From Knoellia sp031844405 (lineage in GTDB: Bacteria > Actinomycetota > Actinomycetes > Actinomycetales > Dermatophilaceae): a DNA stretch of 64,000 nt. A program made the translations under genes and the position numbers. The notes under the pieces were generated by a model. That model saw only the letters and a list, made by a program, of their open reading frames with translations, did not search any database and was not told where the DNA came from. The stretch is taken from assembly GCA_031844405.1 (NCBI GenBank), contig JAUZVC010000004.1, forward strand, positions 62,001 through 126,000, given 5' to 3'. Positions 8,877 through 17,608 of the stretch are shown here, piece after piece (position 1 is the first letter of the stretch; every line of letters begins with the position of its first letter).

Positions 8877-9001
8877 GGTGCTCCCCTTCCTGCAGGTCAC
8901 GGTAGGGCGGATGCGCAGAGCCGCGCAGGACATCGGCGCAATCGACGTTGCGAATCGGTGTCGCATCCGGCCAGTCATGGGTCGTGACAGGCACATGGCG
9001 G

Positions 9002-9007
9002 TAGGTT
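9002..9007 (+). promoter_or_regulatory. -10 element of leaderless gluA
   Basis: TAGGTT stands seven bases before the gluA ATG, with no ribosome binding site between them. Confidence 0.6.
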
Positions 9008-9014
9008 TCGCCCC

Positions 9015-9755
9015 ATGACTGAGCCCCTCGTCGTCCTCAAGGACGTCCAGAAGCACTTCGGCGACCTCCACGTCCTGCGCGACATCGACCTGGAGATCGG
9101 CAAGGGAGAGGTCGTCGTCGTCATCGGGCCGTCCGGCTCGGGCAAGTCGACGCTGTGCCGCGCCATCAACCGGCTCGAGACGATCGAGTCCGGCACGATC
9201 ACCATCGACGGCAAGACCCTGCCCGAGGAGGGCAAGGAGCTCGCGCAGCTGCGTGCCGACGTCGGCATGGTCTTCCAGTCGTTCAACCTCTTCGCACACA
9301 AGACGATCCTCGACAACGTCACCCTCGGCCCGATCAAGGTGCGCAAGCAGAAGAAGGCCGAGGCCGAGAAGCGCGCCATGGAGCTGCTCGAGCGCGTCGG
9401 CGTCGCCCACCAGGCGCAGAAGTTCCCCGCCCAGCTCTCCGGTGGCCAGCAGCAGCGCGTCGCCATCGCCCGCTCCCTCGCCATGGACCCCAAGGTCATG
9501 CTCTTCGACGAGCCGACGTCTGCGCTCGACCCCGAGATGATCAACGAGGTCCTCGACGTCATGGTCGGCCTCGCCAAGGAGGGCATGACGATGATCGTCG
9601 TCACCCACGAGATGGGCTTCGCCCGCAAGGCCGCGAACCGCGTCGTCTTCATGGCCGACGGCCAGATCGTCGAGGAGAACACGCCCGAGGAGTTCTTCAC
9701 CAACCCCAGGAGCGAACGCGCCAAGGACTTCCTCGGCAAGATCCTCACCCACTGA
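9015..9755 (+). CDS. gluA: glutamate-type ABC transporter ATP-binding protein
   Basis: ATPase of a polar amino acid importer of the GluABCD/GlnQ type. In 246 residues it has Walker A GPSGSGKST near residue 38, the Q-loop in VFQSFNLF, signature LSGGQQQR near 141, Walker B VMLFDEPT near 162 and the switch histidine in VVTHEMGF. It is the first gene of a four-gene operon, followed after 25 bases by the binding protein. The TAGGTT hexamer seven bases before the ATG suggests a leaderless transcript. The substrate (glutamate, possibly aspartate or glutamine) is inferred from the coryneform-like gene order. Confidence 0.92.
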   Translation: MTEPLVVLKDVQKHFGDLHVLRDIDLEIGKGEVVVVIGPSGSGKSTLCRAINRLETIESGTITIDGKTLPEEGKELAQLRADVGMVFQSFNLFAHKTILDNVTLGPIKVRKQKKAEAEKRAMELLERVGVAHQAQKFPAQLSGGQQQRVAIARSLAMDPKVMLFDEPTSALDPEMINEVLDVMVGLAKEGMTMIVVTHEMGFARKAANRVVFMADGQIVEENTPEEFFTNPRSERAKDFLGKILTH

Positions 9756-9780
9756 TGTCAGTCCCACACAGGAGGAAACA

Positions 9781-10638
9781 ATGAAGGTTCGTCAGATCGG
9801 CGCGGTTCTCGCGGCGTCGGTGCTCACGCTCGGTCTCGCCGCCTGCGGCGACAGCGCCAACGACTCGGACTCCGGCTCCGGCGGGGACGCCAGCGGCGGC
9901 ACCGGCAAGGCCGTGAAGATCGGCATCAAGTTCGACCAGCCCGGCCTCGGCCTCAAGCAGGGCGAGGACTACACCGGCCTCGACGTCGACGTCGCGAAGT
10001 ACGTCGCCAAGGAGCTTGGCAGCGGCGAGGGCGATATCACCTGGGTGCAGGCCCCCTCCGCACAGCGCGAGACGCTCATCTCCACCGGCCAGGTCGACAT
10101 GATCTTCGCGACCTACTCGATCACCGACAAGCGCAAGGAGACCGTCTCCTTCGCCGGCCCGTACTTCATCGCCGGCCAGGACCTCCTCGTGCGCGGCGAC
10201 GACAGCTCGATCACCGGACCCGAGACGCTCACGGGCAAGAAGCTCTGTTCGGTCACCGGCTCCACCTCGGCCCAGAAGGTCAAGGACAAGTACCCCGGCG
10301 TCCAGCTCCAGGAGTTCGGCACCTACTCCGAGTGCGTCGCGGCCCTCGTCTCCAAGGGCGTCGACGCCCTGACGACGGACAACACGATCCTCGCCGGCTA
10401 CGCCTCGCAGGAACAGTACAAGGGCAAGCTCAAGGTCGTCGGCAAGACCTTCTCCGAGGAGCGCTACGGCGTCGGCATCAAGAAGGGCGACACCGCCCTC
10501 TGCGAGAAGATCAACACGGCCCTCACCAAGATGGTCGACTCCGGCGACTGGCAGAAGGCGGTCGACGCCAACCTCGGCCCGGCCGGCTTCAAGGTCGACA
10601 CCGCGGTGAACCCGCCGAAGCCGGACGCCTGCTCCTGA
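9781..10638 (+). CDS. gluB: glutamate-type ABC transporter substrate-binding lipoprotein
   Basis: A 285-residue periplasmic-binding-protein-like lipoprotein that captures the amino acid and delivers it to the permeases. The lipobox LGLAAC places the lipid on Cys22, followed by a Ser/Gly-rich linker. The SBP family 3 fold is shown by DVDVAKYVAKELG, VDMIFATYSITDKRKE and the hinge region around GKKLCSVTGST. AGGAGG precedes the ATG. A strong hairpin follows the stop and separates it from the permease genes, a design often used to keep more binding protein than membrane parts. Confidence 0.92.
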   Translation: MKVRQIGAVLAASVLTLGLAACGDSANDSDSGSGGDASGGTGKAVKIGIKFDQPGLGLKQGEDYTGLDVDVAKYVAKELGSGEGDITWVQAPSAQRETLISTGQVDMIFATYSITDKRKETVSFAGPYFIAGQDLLVRGDDSSITGPETLTGKKLCSVTGSTSAQKVKDKYPGVQLQEFGTYSECVAALVSKGVDALTTDNTILAGYASQEQYKGKLKVVGKTFSEERYGVGIKKGDTALCEKINTALTKMVDSGDWQKAVDANLGPAGFKVDTAVNPPKPDACS

Positions 10639-10659
10639 TCCTCACCACGACCACGGCGT

Positions 10660-10703
10660 CTCGGGTATGCCGTCCGCTCACCCGGGCGGACGGCATACCC
10701 GAG
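10660..10703 (+). terminator. 17-bp inverted repeat built from two GTATGCCG copies, gluB-gluC spacer
   Basis: Arms at 10660-10676 and 10687-10703 are perfect complements with a 10-nt loop. Each arm contains one copy of the window-wide octamer GTATGCCG, in opposite orientation. No U-tract follows, so it may be a partial terminator or a 3' stabiliser of the gluAB message rather than a full stop. Confidence 0.8.
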
Positions 10704-10737
10704 TGCCGGAACGACCACGGCAAGGAAAGGTCTCTGC

Positions 10738-11403
10738 ATGGGTGAGATCCTCAGCAACTACGACGTGCTCGCCGCCTTCTGGGGCACCATCAAGCTGTCG
10801 CTCCTCGGGACGTTCGGGGCGCTGGTGCTCGGCACCATCGTCGCCATCCTGCGGCTCTCCCCCGTGCGGGTCTTCCAGTGGATCGGCTCCTGGTACGTCA
10901 ACACCTTCCGCAACACCCCGCTGACCCTGCTCATGGTCTTCAGCATCCTCGGGCTGACCTTCATTCTCGGTCTCCAGCTCAACACCCAGGACCTCAACAG
11001 CAACGCCTTTCGCTGGGCCGCGGTGATGCTCGCCGTCTACCACGGCGCCTTCATCTGCGAGGCACTGCGCTCGGGCGTCAACACGGTGCCGGCGGGACAG
11101 GCGGAGGCGGCCCGCGCGATCGGGCTCACCTTCGGCCAGAGCATGCAGCACGTGCTGCTGCCGCAGGCGTTCCGCGGCTCGATCGCCCCCATCGGGTCGA
11201 CGATCATCGCCCTCATCAAGAACAGCACAGTGGCCGCCGTCATCGGTGGCGGGGAGGCGGCCAACCTCATGTCGACCGTGATCGAGAACGAGGGCAGCCG
11301 GTTCAGCGTGTTCCTCGTCTTCGCGATCGGCTTCGTCATCCTCACCCTGCCCCTCGGACTGTTCTTCACGAGCATGTCGCGGCGACTGGCGGTGAAGCGA
11401 TGA
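10738..11403 (+). CDS. gluC: glutamate-type ABC transporter permease
   Basis: A 221-residue inner membrane permease of the HisM/GlnP type with about five helices. The EAA loop that docks on the ATPase reads AEAARAIGLTFGQSMQHVLL (residues near 121-140), and LPQAFRG follows. AAGGAAAGG lies upstream of the ATG. The stop overlaps the start of gluD (ATGA), so the two permeases are probably made in equal amounts and form a heterodimer. Confidence 0.92.
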   Translation: MGEILSNYDVLAAFWGTIKLSLLGTFGALVLGTIVAILRLSPVRVFQWIGSWYVNTFRNTPLTLLMVFSILGLTFILGLQLNTQDLNSNAFRWAAVMLAVYHGAFICEALRSGVNTVPAGQAEAARAIGLTFGQSMQHVLLPQAFRGSIAPIGSTIIALIKNSTVAAVIGGGEAANLMSTVIENEGSRFSVFLVFAIGFVILTLPLGLFFTSMSRRLAVKR

Positions 11404-12287
11404 GCGCCCAGTCCGTCCTCTTCGACGCCCCGGGCCCCAGGGCCCGTCGCCGGCACGCGATCCTCGCGGTCGTCGGTGCCGTGCTCGCGGTCGTCGCTCT
11501 CTACGTCGTCGTCCGCAAGATGCAGACGGCCAACCAGCTCCAGGGCTACATGTGGGAGCCGTTCCTCACCGACCGGTCGGTGTGGCGCGACTACCTGCTC
11601 AAGGGCCTCTGGGGCACGATCAAGGCCGCGCTCATCTCGATCGTCTTCGCCGCGGTCTTCGGCCTCGTCTTCGGCGTCGGTCGGCTCTCAACCATCCGCC
11701 CCGTGCGGTGGGTGTGCAGCGCCATCGTCGAGTTCTTCCGGGCCGTCCCGGTGCTCATCATGATGATCTTCGCGTTCGGGGTCTACACCCGCAACGGCGT
11801 CTTCGCCAACGACGTCAACCCGCTCGCGGCGGTCGTCACGGCGCTCACGCTCTACAACGGCGCCGTCATCGCCGAGCTCGTCCGCTCCGGTGTCCACTCC
11901 CTCCCCAAGGGACAGGGCGAGGCCGGTCTCGCCGTCGGCCTGACGACCGGCCAGGTGCTGCGCTCGATCCAGCTCCCGCAGGCCCTCACCGCCATGCTGC
12001 CGGCGCTCATCGGCCAGTTCGTCACGATCCTCAAGGACTCGGCGCTCGGCACGGCGATCACCTACACCGAGCTGCTCACGTGGTCCAAGACCCTGGGGTC
12101 CGCGTTCACCAACACGGTGCCGGCCTACATCGTCGCGGCGATCCTCTTCATCACGATGAACTACCTGCTCTCCCGCCTCGCGGTGACGGTGGAGAAGCGG
12201 CTCAACCGCCGGGGCAAGACCGCCGGCGGCGCGGTCGCCGCGGCACCGCTTCCGGGAGGCGCACCAGCGGACGCAACCCCGGCGTAG
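11400..12287 (+). CDS. gluD: glutamate-type ABC transporter permease
   Basis: Second permease of the importer, 295 residues. It starts at the ATG overlapping the gluC stop. A positively charged cytosolic N-terminus is followed by a membrane helix (HAILAVVGAVLAVVALYVVV) and then the permease core with EAA loop EAGLAVGLTTGQVLRSIQL and LPQALTAMLP. The C-terminal 30 residues are Gly/Ala/Pro-rich and probably disordered. A strong hairpin on the same strand at 12312-12358 ends the operon. Confidence 0.92.
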   Translation: MSAQSVLFDAPGPRARRRHAILAVVGAVLAVVALYVVVRKMQTANQLQGYMWEPFLTDRSVWRDYLLKGLWGTIKAALISIVFAAVFGLVFGVGRLSTIRPVRWVCSAIVEFFRAVPVLIMMIFAFGVYTRNGVFANDVNPLAAVVTALTLYNGAVIAELVRSGVHSLPKGQGEAGLAVGLTTGQVLRSIQLPQALTAMLPALIGQFVTILKDSALGTAITYTELLTWSKTLGSAFTNTVPAYIVAAILFITMNYLLSRLAVTVEKRLNRRGKTAGGAVAAAPLPGGAPADATPA

Positions 12288-12311
12288 TCGCGACCTCCGA
12301 CTGCGAGCGTG

Positions 12312-12358
12312 AAGCGTGCACTGGGCCCGGCGACTGTCGCTGGGTCCGGTGCACGCTT
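12312..12358 (+). terminator. 22-bp hairpin terminator of gluABCD
   Basis: Arms 12312-12333 and 12337-12358 with loop CTG. Three positions pair only as G.U in the plus-strand RNA and would be mismatched on the other strand, so selection appears to act on the plus-strand transcript. No strong U-tract follows. Confidence 0.75.
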
Positions 12359-12403
12359 GCCACATCGGGCGGGAAAGGTGTGACTGGCCGGACGGGCGGA
12401 GGG

Positions 12404-13722
12404 TCAGGACAGGCGAGCGCTGGCGCGGCCCGTGTCCGCTCCCGAGACCGTCGTCCGATCCCGGCCATGGCCTCCGTACCAGTCGAGAACGAGGATCGTG
12501 GCGTCGTCCTTGAGGTTGTGTCCCGTGGCGTCGAGGACGCGGTCGGCCATGTGTCGAGCTGCCTCGCGCGGATGCAGGTCGTGGGTCTCACCGATGACCG
12601 CCGTGAGGTCGAGGCCGGCCGCGTTGCGGTCGAGCATGCCGTCGGTGACGACGACGAGCCGGTCGCCGGGCTCGAGGGCGACCCGCGTGCTCCGGTAGCG
12701 GGTGCCCGGGAAGAGACCGATCGGCAGGTCCGGCGGCAGGTCGACGACCTCGACGCGGCCCTTGCGTGCGAGGTAGGGCGGGACGTGGCCGGCGTTGACG
12801 AGCTCAAGCGTGCCGGTCTCGAGGTCCAGTCGACCGCCCACCCCGGTGACGTAGTCGTCGGCACCGCGGGCGTCGGAGTGTTCGACCAGGGCGGTGTTGG
12901 TGGCGGCCATCTGCTCGAGTAGCGAGGCCCCACGCCGGCGGGCACCCCGCAGGGCGCCCACGCTCAGCGACGCCGTGAGGGCCGCACCCACCCCATGACC
13001 CATGGCGTCGGTGATGGACAGGTGGAGGTGGTCGCGGGCCAGGCTGTAGTCGAAGCTGTCACCGGCGATGTCGCTCGCCGGCTCGAGCCAGGCGGACAGG
13101 GTGAAGGCTCCGGCCTCGCACGTGCGCGACGCGGGCAGGAGCCGCTGCTGGATCTCGGCGGACAGACTCGCGGGACGGCTGCGCTGGCCCCACTCGAACA
13201 GGTCGGTGTGGCGGCGGTTGGCGATGACGACGAAGCCGAGGAAGTGCGCCAGCTGCCCCGCTGCCGAACGGGTGTCCTCGTCGGGCTCCTTCGGCAGGAG
13301 CATCTCGAGCACCCCGATGACCTCGCCCCGCTCCGTGATCGGCGCGAGGAGCGTCCACAGACGTGCGGCCGTGCCGGAGTCAGGGGCACCGGGCGCGACC
13401 ACCTGGATGGTCTGCGTGCGCACGGCCTGCTCGCCAGGTCCTCCGTCGAAGGGGAGTGTGGTGGCACGCTCCTCGTCGGCCTGACGTTGGTGGGCAGCCA
13501 GCGAGGGCGCACTGCCCGGCTCCGCGTCCTCGTCGAGCGGGACGTGGGCGAGCCGGACGAGGGCCCCCCCCCCGACAGATCGGCGATGAGGAACGACACC
13601 TCGGTGGCACCGAAGCCCTCGCCGAGCTCACGGGCCACGGACTGGACTGCCTCCACGGGCGAGGCCGCCTCGGCGGCCTCGAGCAACCTGCCCAGCCTTC
13701 CGGACATCAACACGTCGGACAC
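12404..13722 (-). CDS. GAF-PP2C (SpoIIE-like) phosphatase, frameshifted at a G10 tract
   Basis: A GAF sensor domain followed by a PP2C/SpoIIE-type Ser/Thr phosphatase. The phosphatase part is intact, with metal-binding aspartates in DIAGDSFDY and TDAMGHGVGAAL, and the end DDATILVLDW. The GAF start (MSGRLGRLLEAAEAAS) is in another frame: it runs from GTG 13722 (or ATG 13707) to IADLSGGG at a run of ten G on the coding strand (13564-13573). One more G, or two fewer, would restore a continuous protein of about 438 residues. Downstream of the break a 339-residue phosphatase could start at GTG 13423. TATGCT six bases before GTG 13722 supports that start. Such proteins usually act in anti-sigma/anti-anti-sigma partner switching; no partner gene is adjacent. 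Confidence 0.8.
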
Positions 13723-13728
13723 CCGGGC

Positions 13729-13734
13729 AGCATA
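13729..13734 (-). promoter_or_regulatory. -10 element of the GAF-PP2C gene
   Basis: TATGCT on the minus strand, six bases before the GTG at 13722, fits a leaderless start. Confidence 0.5.
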
Positions 13735-13841
13735 AAGGCCCGAGATGCTCCGTCTGCCGGTCACGGCGCCAGCGAGTTCGGGATGCGACCGCGTATGGGT
13801 GTCCGCGATCGCGCCGCACGGCACACGGCGAGAAACGCATC

Positions 13842-13869
13842 AGCCGGACCCACTCACGCGGGTCCGGCT
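13842..13869 (-). terminator. terminator of tRNA-Asn
   Basis: On the minus strand, 30 bases after the tRNA 3' end, AGCCGGACCC pairs with GGGTCCGGCT across an 8-base loop and is followed by GATGCGTTTCT. Confidence 0.7.
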
Positions 13870-13898
13870 GGGGTGGATGTCGGTCGACATCCGCGATG

Positions 13899-13971
13899 CT
13901 CCCCCGGTTGGACTCGAACCAACAACCTGCCGATTAACAGTCGGCTGCTCTGCCAATTGAGCTACAGGGGA
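13899..13971 (-). tRNA. tRNA-Asn (GTT)
   Basis: Minus-strand cloverleaf with acceptor TCCCCTG/CGGGGGA, D arm TAGCTCAATTGGCAGA, anticodon loop CTGTTAA giving GTT, and T loop GTTCGAGTCC. The discriminator base is G and CCA is not encoded. A hairpin terminator follows at 13842-13869. Confidence 0.95.
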
Positions 13972-14092
13972 ATGCAATGCATCGGTGCTGACACCGGTGC
14001 GCGGCCACCCGGGGGCGGCGCGCTGCGCAACGATAGCAAAGGGAGGGGCCAGTCACGAAAACGGCTCCCCCACCCCGCCGCTGGGGTCGGGA

Positions 14093-14611
14093 TCAGTCGA
14101 GCCCGACCTGCTCACGGAGCCGGTCGAGGGCGGCCGCGGTCTGCTCGCGCACCCCCGGGTCGCTCGACCTCACGCCCCGTCCGAGGATCGTCTGGCCGAG
14201 CAGCGCCTGCGTCTCCAGGTCCTTGCGGACGACGACCCGGGCGCGCCGCTTGTCGCCGAGGTCGACCTCGTCGGAGAGCACGACGCTCGCCTGGACCCGC
14301 TCGCGGAAGACCTGCGGGAACGTCGAGGGCAGCTCGACCTGCCACACCGTCGCGGGCGCGCGGTCGACCCACTGCACGGTGAGCCGGCGCGTCTGGTCGT
14401 CCCACGAGCCGGTGTCGACCATGTGCCACGGACGCTCGAGGACCACGGAACCGTCGCGGACGGCATACACGTGCGTCGTCGTGGCCACGACCCACGAGGA
14501 GGTGCGCTCGTCCTGCGCGAGGCTGAGCACCTCGCGCCCACGCTCGTTGAGTGTCTCGCCGACCTCCGGGGGGACCTCGGGGCCACGGCGGCCGAGCCGC
14601 GGGAGCCTCAC
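14093..14611 (-). CDS. conserved hypothetical protein downstream of dnaG
   Basis: A 172-residue soluble protein of unknown function. Its ATG overlaps the dnaG stop codon (ATGA), so it is translated together with primase. The sequence contains beta-rich stretches (SSWVVATTTHVYAVRDGSVVLE) and a charged C-terminal helix EQTAAALDRLREQVGL; no signal peptide or membrane segment is seen. Proteins of this shape commonly follow dnaG in actinobacteria, but no motif gives a biochemical role. After its stop there is a 120-base gap to tRNA-Asn. Confidence 0.75.
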   Translation of the reverse strand: MRLPRLGRRGPEVPPEVGETLNERGREVLSLAQDERTSSWVVATTTHVYAVRDGSVVLERPWHMVDTGSWDDQTRRLTVQWVDRAPATVWQVELPSTFPQVFRERVQASVVLSDEVDLGDKRRARVVVRKDLETQALLGQTILGRGVRSSDPGVREQTAAALDRLREQVGLD

Positions 14612-16557
14612 GTCACGAGCCGATCGCGCAGCCGGGCGCGGCTCATCTCGAGCTCGATGAGCTTGCGGGAACGTTCACGGATGGCCTCCGGTTCCGGGTC
14701 GGGTGAGTTCTGCAGACGGCGGATCGCTGCGGTCTCGTCGGCGATCTGGCGGCTCAGGCCGGCGTCGTGGACGCCGATGACGAGCGAGTCGAGGTAGCGC
14801 TGGGGCGGCAGGCCCGTCGTCGGGTCGACCCTCGTCGGCAGCGGCGCGACGCTCAGCTCGGCGAGCAGCCCGCGCACGGCGAGCGGTCCGGCCTCGGCGA
14901 CCGCAGCCGTCCACCCCGCCGTGGAGAGCTCCGAGGCGCGGGCTGCGACGGCCCGGACCCCGTCGAAGATCGCCGCGTGTGCCGGCGCCGTGAACGCCAT
15001 GGTCGGCAGGGCATCGATCGTCTCGGTGCTGAACCGCGTGGGGTACTGCAGCAGCGCCTGGAGCAGCTGGCGCTCGGTGTTGACGACGGGGTCGCGCAGG
15101 TTGGGCGCGGGCATCGCCGCGGCATCCTCGCGCGCGTCGGGCTCGGGCACGTCGTCGGTGGACGCGGGCGTGCGGTCCCCCGGCCGGCCCGGCGCGCCGG
15201 ACGACGCGTCCCGGGCGGCGATGCGCCCGGCGCGCTGGACCTCGCTGCGGACCTGCTCGACCTCGACGCCGAGCATGCCGGCGACCGTCCGCATGTACTC
15301 GGGCCGCAGCGACGAGTCGCGGATCGAGTTGATGATGGGTGCGACCGCACGCATCGCCTGGACACGCCCCTCGGCGGTCTCGAGATCGAAGCGGCGGATC
15401 GTCGTGCGCACCGCGAACTCGAACATCGGCACGGCGTCGTCGACGAGCGCCTTGACCGCCTCGTCGCCCTTGGCGAGGCGCAGGTCGCACGGGTCCATGC
15501 CGTCGGGTGCGACGGCGACGAACGACTGCGAGGCCCAGCGCTGGTCCTCGCCGAAGGCCTTCATCGCGGCCTTCTGCCCGGCGGCGTCGCCGTCGAAGGT
15601 GAAGACGACCTTGGCCGGCGCCCCGTCGGTCTCGTCGCGCATGATGCGACGCAGGATCTTGATGTGGTCGACACCGAACGCGGTGCCGCACGTCGCGACC
15701 GCCCCCTCGACGCCGGAGAGCTGCGCGGCCATGACGTCGGTGTAGCCCTCGACGATGACGGCCCGCCGCTCGGTCGCGATCGACTTCTTCGCGGCGTCGA
15801 GGCCGTAGAGAACCATCGACTTCTTGTAGATGGGGGTCTCTGAGGTGTTGAGGTACTTCGCGGCGATGCGGTCGTCGTCGAGGAGGCGCCGGGCGCCGAA
15901 CCCGACGGTGTCGCCGGTGACGTCGCGGATCGGCCAGACGAGCCGTCCGCGGAAGCGGTCGTAGAGGCCACGGCTCCCCCGGCCGGACAGCCCCGCGGTG
16001 ACCATCTCGTCCTCGGTGAACCCCTTCTCACGCAGGTGGCGGGTGAGCTCCTCACCGCCGCGTGGGGCGAAGCCGACGCCGAAGCGCTCGGCGACCTTGC
16101 TGTCGAACCCGCGGTCGCGCATGAAGTCGCGGCCGGGTCGCGCATCGGGCCGCCCGATGAGCACCGAGGCGTAGAACTCCTCGGCGACGCGGTGCGCCTC
16201 GATGAGCCGCGAGCGCCGCCCCAGGCCACCCTCGGCGCGCGGTCCCCCACCCTCCTCGTAGCGCAGCTCCATCCCGATCTTGGCCGCCAGCCGCTCGACC
16301 GACTCGGCGAAGGTGAGGTGCTCGACCTTCTGGACGAAGGAGATGACGTCGCCGCCCTCGCCGCAGCCGAAGCAGTGGTAGGCGCCGACGGCCGGGCGCA
16401 CGGTGAACGACGGGGTCTTCTCGTCGTGGAACGGGCACAGGCCCTTGAGCGAGCCGACACCGGCCGGACGGAGCGTCACGTGGTCACGCACGACGTCCTC
16501 GATGGAGGAGCGTTCCTTGACGGACTGCACGTCGTCTGCGTTGATCCGCCCCGCCAC
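14608..16557 (-). CDS. dnaG: DNA primase
   Basis: Makes RNA primers for DNA replication and works with the replicative helicase. The 649-residue product shows a CHC2 zinc-binding domain (Cys41, His44, Cys62, Cys65), the TOPRIM catalytic core (EGYTD at 270-274, DGD at 322-324) and a helicase-binding C-terminus rich in Arg and Glu. I chose GTG 16557 because GGAGG lies five bases upstream; the GTG six bases earlier overlaps that site. Between core and C-terminal domain is a Pro/Asp-rich linker. The gene overlaps the next one by four bases. Confidence 0.96.
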   Translation of the reverse strand: MAGRINADDVQSVKERSSIEDVVRDHVTLRPAGVGSLKGLCPFHDEKTPSFTVRPAVGAYHCFGCGEGGDVISFVQKVEHLTFAESVERLAAKIGMELRYEEGGGPRAEGGLGRRSRLIEAHRVAEEFYASVLIGRPDARPGRDFMRDRGFDSKVAERFGVGFAPRGGEELTRHLREKGFTEDEMVTAGLSGRGSRGLYDRFRGRLVWPIRDVTGDTVGFGARRLLDDDRIAAKYLNTSETPIYKKSMVLYGLDAAKKSIATERRAVIVEGYTDVMAAQLSGVEGAVATCGTAFGVDHIKILRRIMRDETDGAPAKVVFTFDGDAAGQKAAMKAFGEDQRWASQSFVAVAPDGMDPCDLRLAKGDEAVKALVDDAVPMFEFAVRTTIRRFDLETAEGRVQAMRAVAPIINSIRDSSLRPEYMRTVAGMLGVEVEQVRSEVQRAGRIAARDASSGAPGRPGDRTPASTDDVPEPDAREDAAAMPAPNLRDPVVNTERQLLQALLQYPTRFSTETIDALPTMAFTAPAHAAIFDGVRAVAARASELSTAGWTAAVAEAGPLAVRGLLAELSVAPLPTRVDPTTGLPPQRYLDSLVIGVHDAGLSRQIADETAAIRRLQNSPDPEPEAIRERSRKLIELEMSRARLRDRLVT

Positions 16558-16685
16558 GCGCACCTCCGGTCCTCGTCCGCTCCTGTGAGGGCTTCAGTAT
16601 GCCGTCTGCCCACTCGGGCGCGCGGCCACCCTTCCCCAGGGCGGTGCCGTGTCCACACCGGGCACGGTGGTGCGACCGCACCGGA

Positions 16686-16931
16686 ATAGTCCTCGCGTCA
16701 GAGATCAGCCGCCTGCGCCGGCTGCACAGCACACCGGTGGTCGTCGTGGGTGACTTCAACCGACGCCGCGCCGAGAACCTCCCCGGGCTGCGGATGCTCG
16801 ACGTCAAGGACGTCGCCGGCTACACGATCGACCAGATCTACGTCCCCGACAACGCCGTGGCCACGAAGTCCCACCAGTTCCAGACGTTCGGCTCCGACCA
16901 CCACGCCCACAAGGCGCGCGTCGACTGGTGA
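16686..16931 (+). pseudogene. remnant of an endonuclease/exonuclease/phosphatase-family gene
   Basis: The last 70 residues or so of a metal-dependent nuclease/phosphatase (EEP fold) are readable: VVVVGDFNRR carries the GDFN motif, YTIDQIYVP the substrate-side aspartate, and GSDHHAHKARVDW the catalytic SDHH end. Everything upstream that should hold the N-terminal half (QE and active-site histidine motifs) is missing; the frame opens only in the 128-base gap next to dnaG. No start codon with a ribosome site is found. It is most likely a truncated relic, not an expressed gene. Confidence 0.75.
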
Positions 16932-17038
16932 CCCCGCCGCTGGACGCGGTGTGAAAAAACGTCGGGTGGGATGTCGTATCCGTGCGACCCCGTTCGTGGA
17001 GAGGATGACCGTCCACCCCGAAGCCCAAGGACACCACC

Positions 17039-17596
17039 ATGCGCACCCTCATCGTCTCCGAGTTCATCTCCCTCGACGGTGTCGTCGACTCCCCCGGGGG
17101 CGGCGACCACCCCCACGCCGGCTGGACCTTCAAGGACGTCGAGTTCGACGAGGCGGCCTACGAGATCAAGGGCCGCGAGCAGGCCGACGCCGGGTGCCTC
17201 CTGCTCGGCCGCCGGACCTACGACGAGTTCGCTCCCGTCTGGCCCACGATGGACGAGTTCGCCGACTACAACGCGATGCCGAAGTACGTCGTGTCGAGCA
17301 CCCTCGCCGACCCGGAGTGGCACAACACCACCGTCCTGCGCAGCCTCGACGACGTCGCCGCGCTCAAGGAGTCGGACGAGCCGGGCACGATCCTCGTCCA
17401 CGCGAGCCCCACGCTCGCGCAGGGTCTCGCGGCGGCCGGGCTCGTCGACCGCTACCACCTGCTCGTCTTCCCCGTCCTCCTCGGCAGCGGCAAGCGTCTC
17501 TTCGCGACCGACGCCGCAAAGACGCGGCTCACGCTCAGCGAGCACGCGGCATACGGCAACGGGGTCCAGCTCAACGTTCTCGACGTCGTGCGCTGA
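17039..17596 (+). CDS. dihydrofolate reductase family protein (RibD C-terminal fold)
   Basis: A 185-residue protein of the RibD C-terminal/DHFR-like fold that binds NADPH in related enzymes. Landmarks are SEFISLDGVVDSPGG at the start, LLLGRRTYDEFAPVWP in the middle and LLVFPVLLGSGKRLF near the end. The natural substrate of these small stand-alone members is mostly unknown, so no reaction is assigned. AAGGACACCACC precedes the ATG. It is a single gene between the nuclease relic and the convergent dgt gene. Confidence 0.85.
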   Translation: MRTLIVSEFISLDGVVDSPGGGDHPHAGWTFKDVEFDEAAYEIKGREQADAGCLLLGRRTYDEFAPVWPTMDEFADYNAMPKYVVSSTLADPEWHNTTVLRSLDDVAALKESDEPGTILVHASPTLAQGLAAAGLVDRYHLLVFPVLLGSGKRLFATDAAKTRLTLSEHAAYGNGVQLNVLDVVR

Positions 17597-17608
17597 GACC
17601 GCGAGCGC

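Noticed and set aside
12404..13824. Two separate genes, a short GAF-like protein and a phosphatase
   Set aside because: The first frame loses all meaning right after the G10 tract, and the second frame has sensible GAF-like sequence (ALVRLAHVPLDEDAE) upstream of its first start codon, so one interrupted gene explains both.
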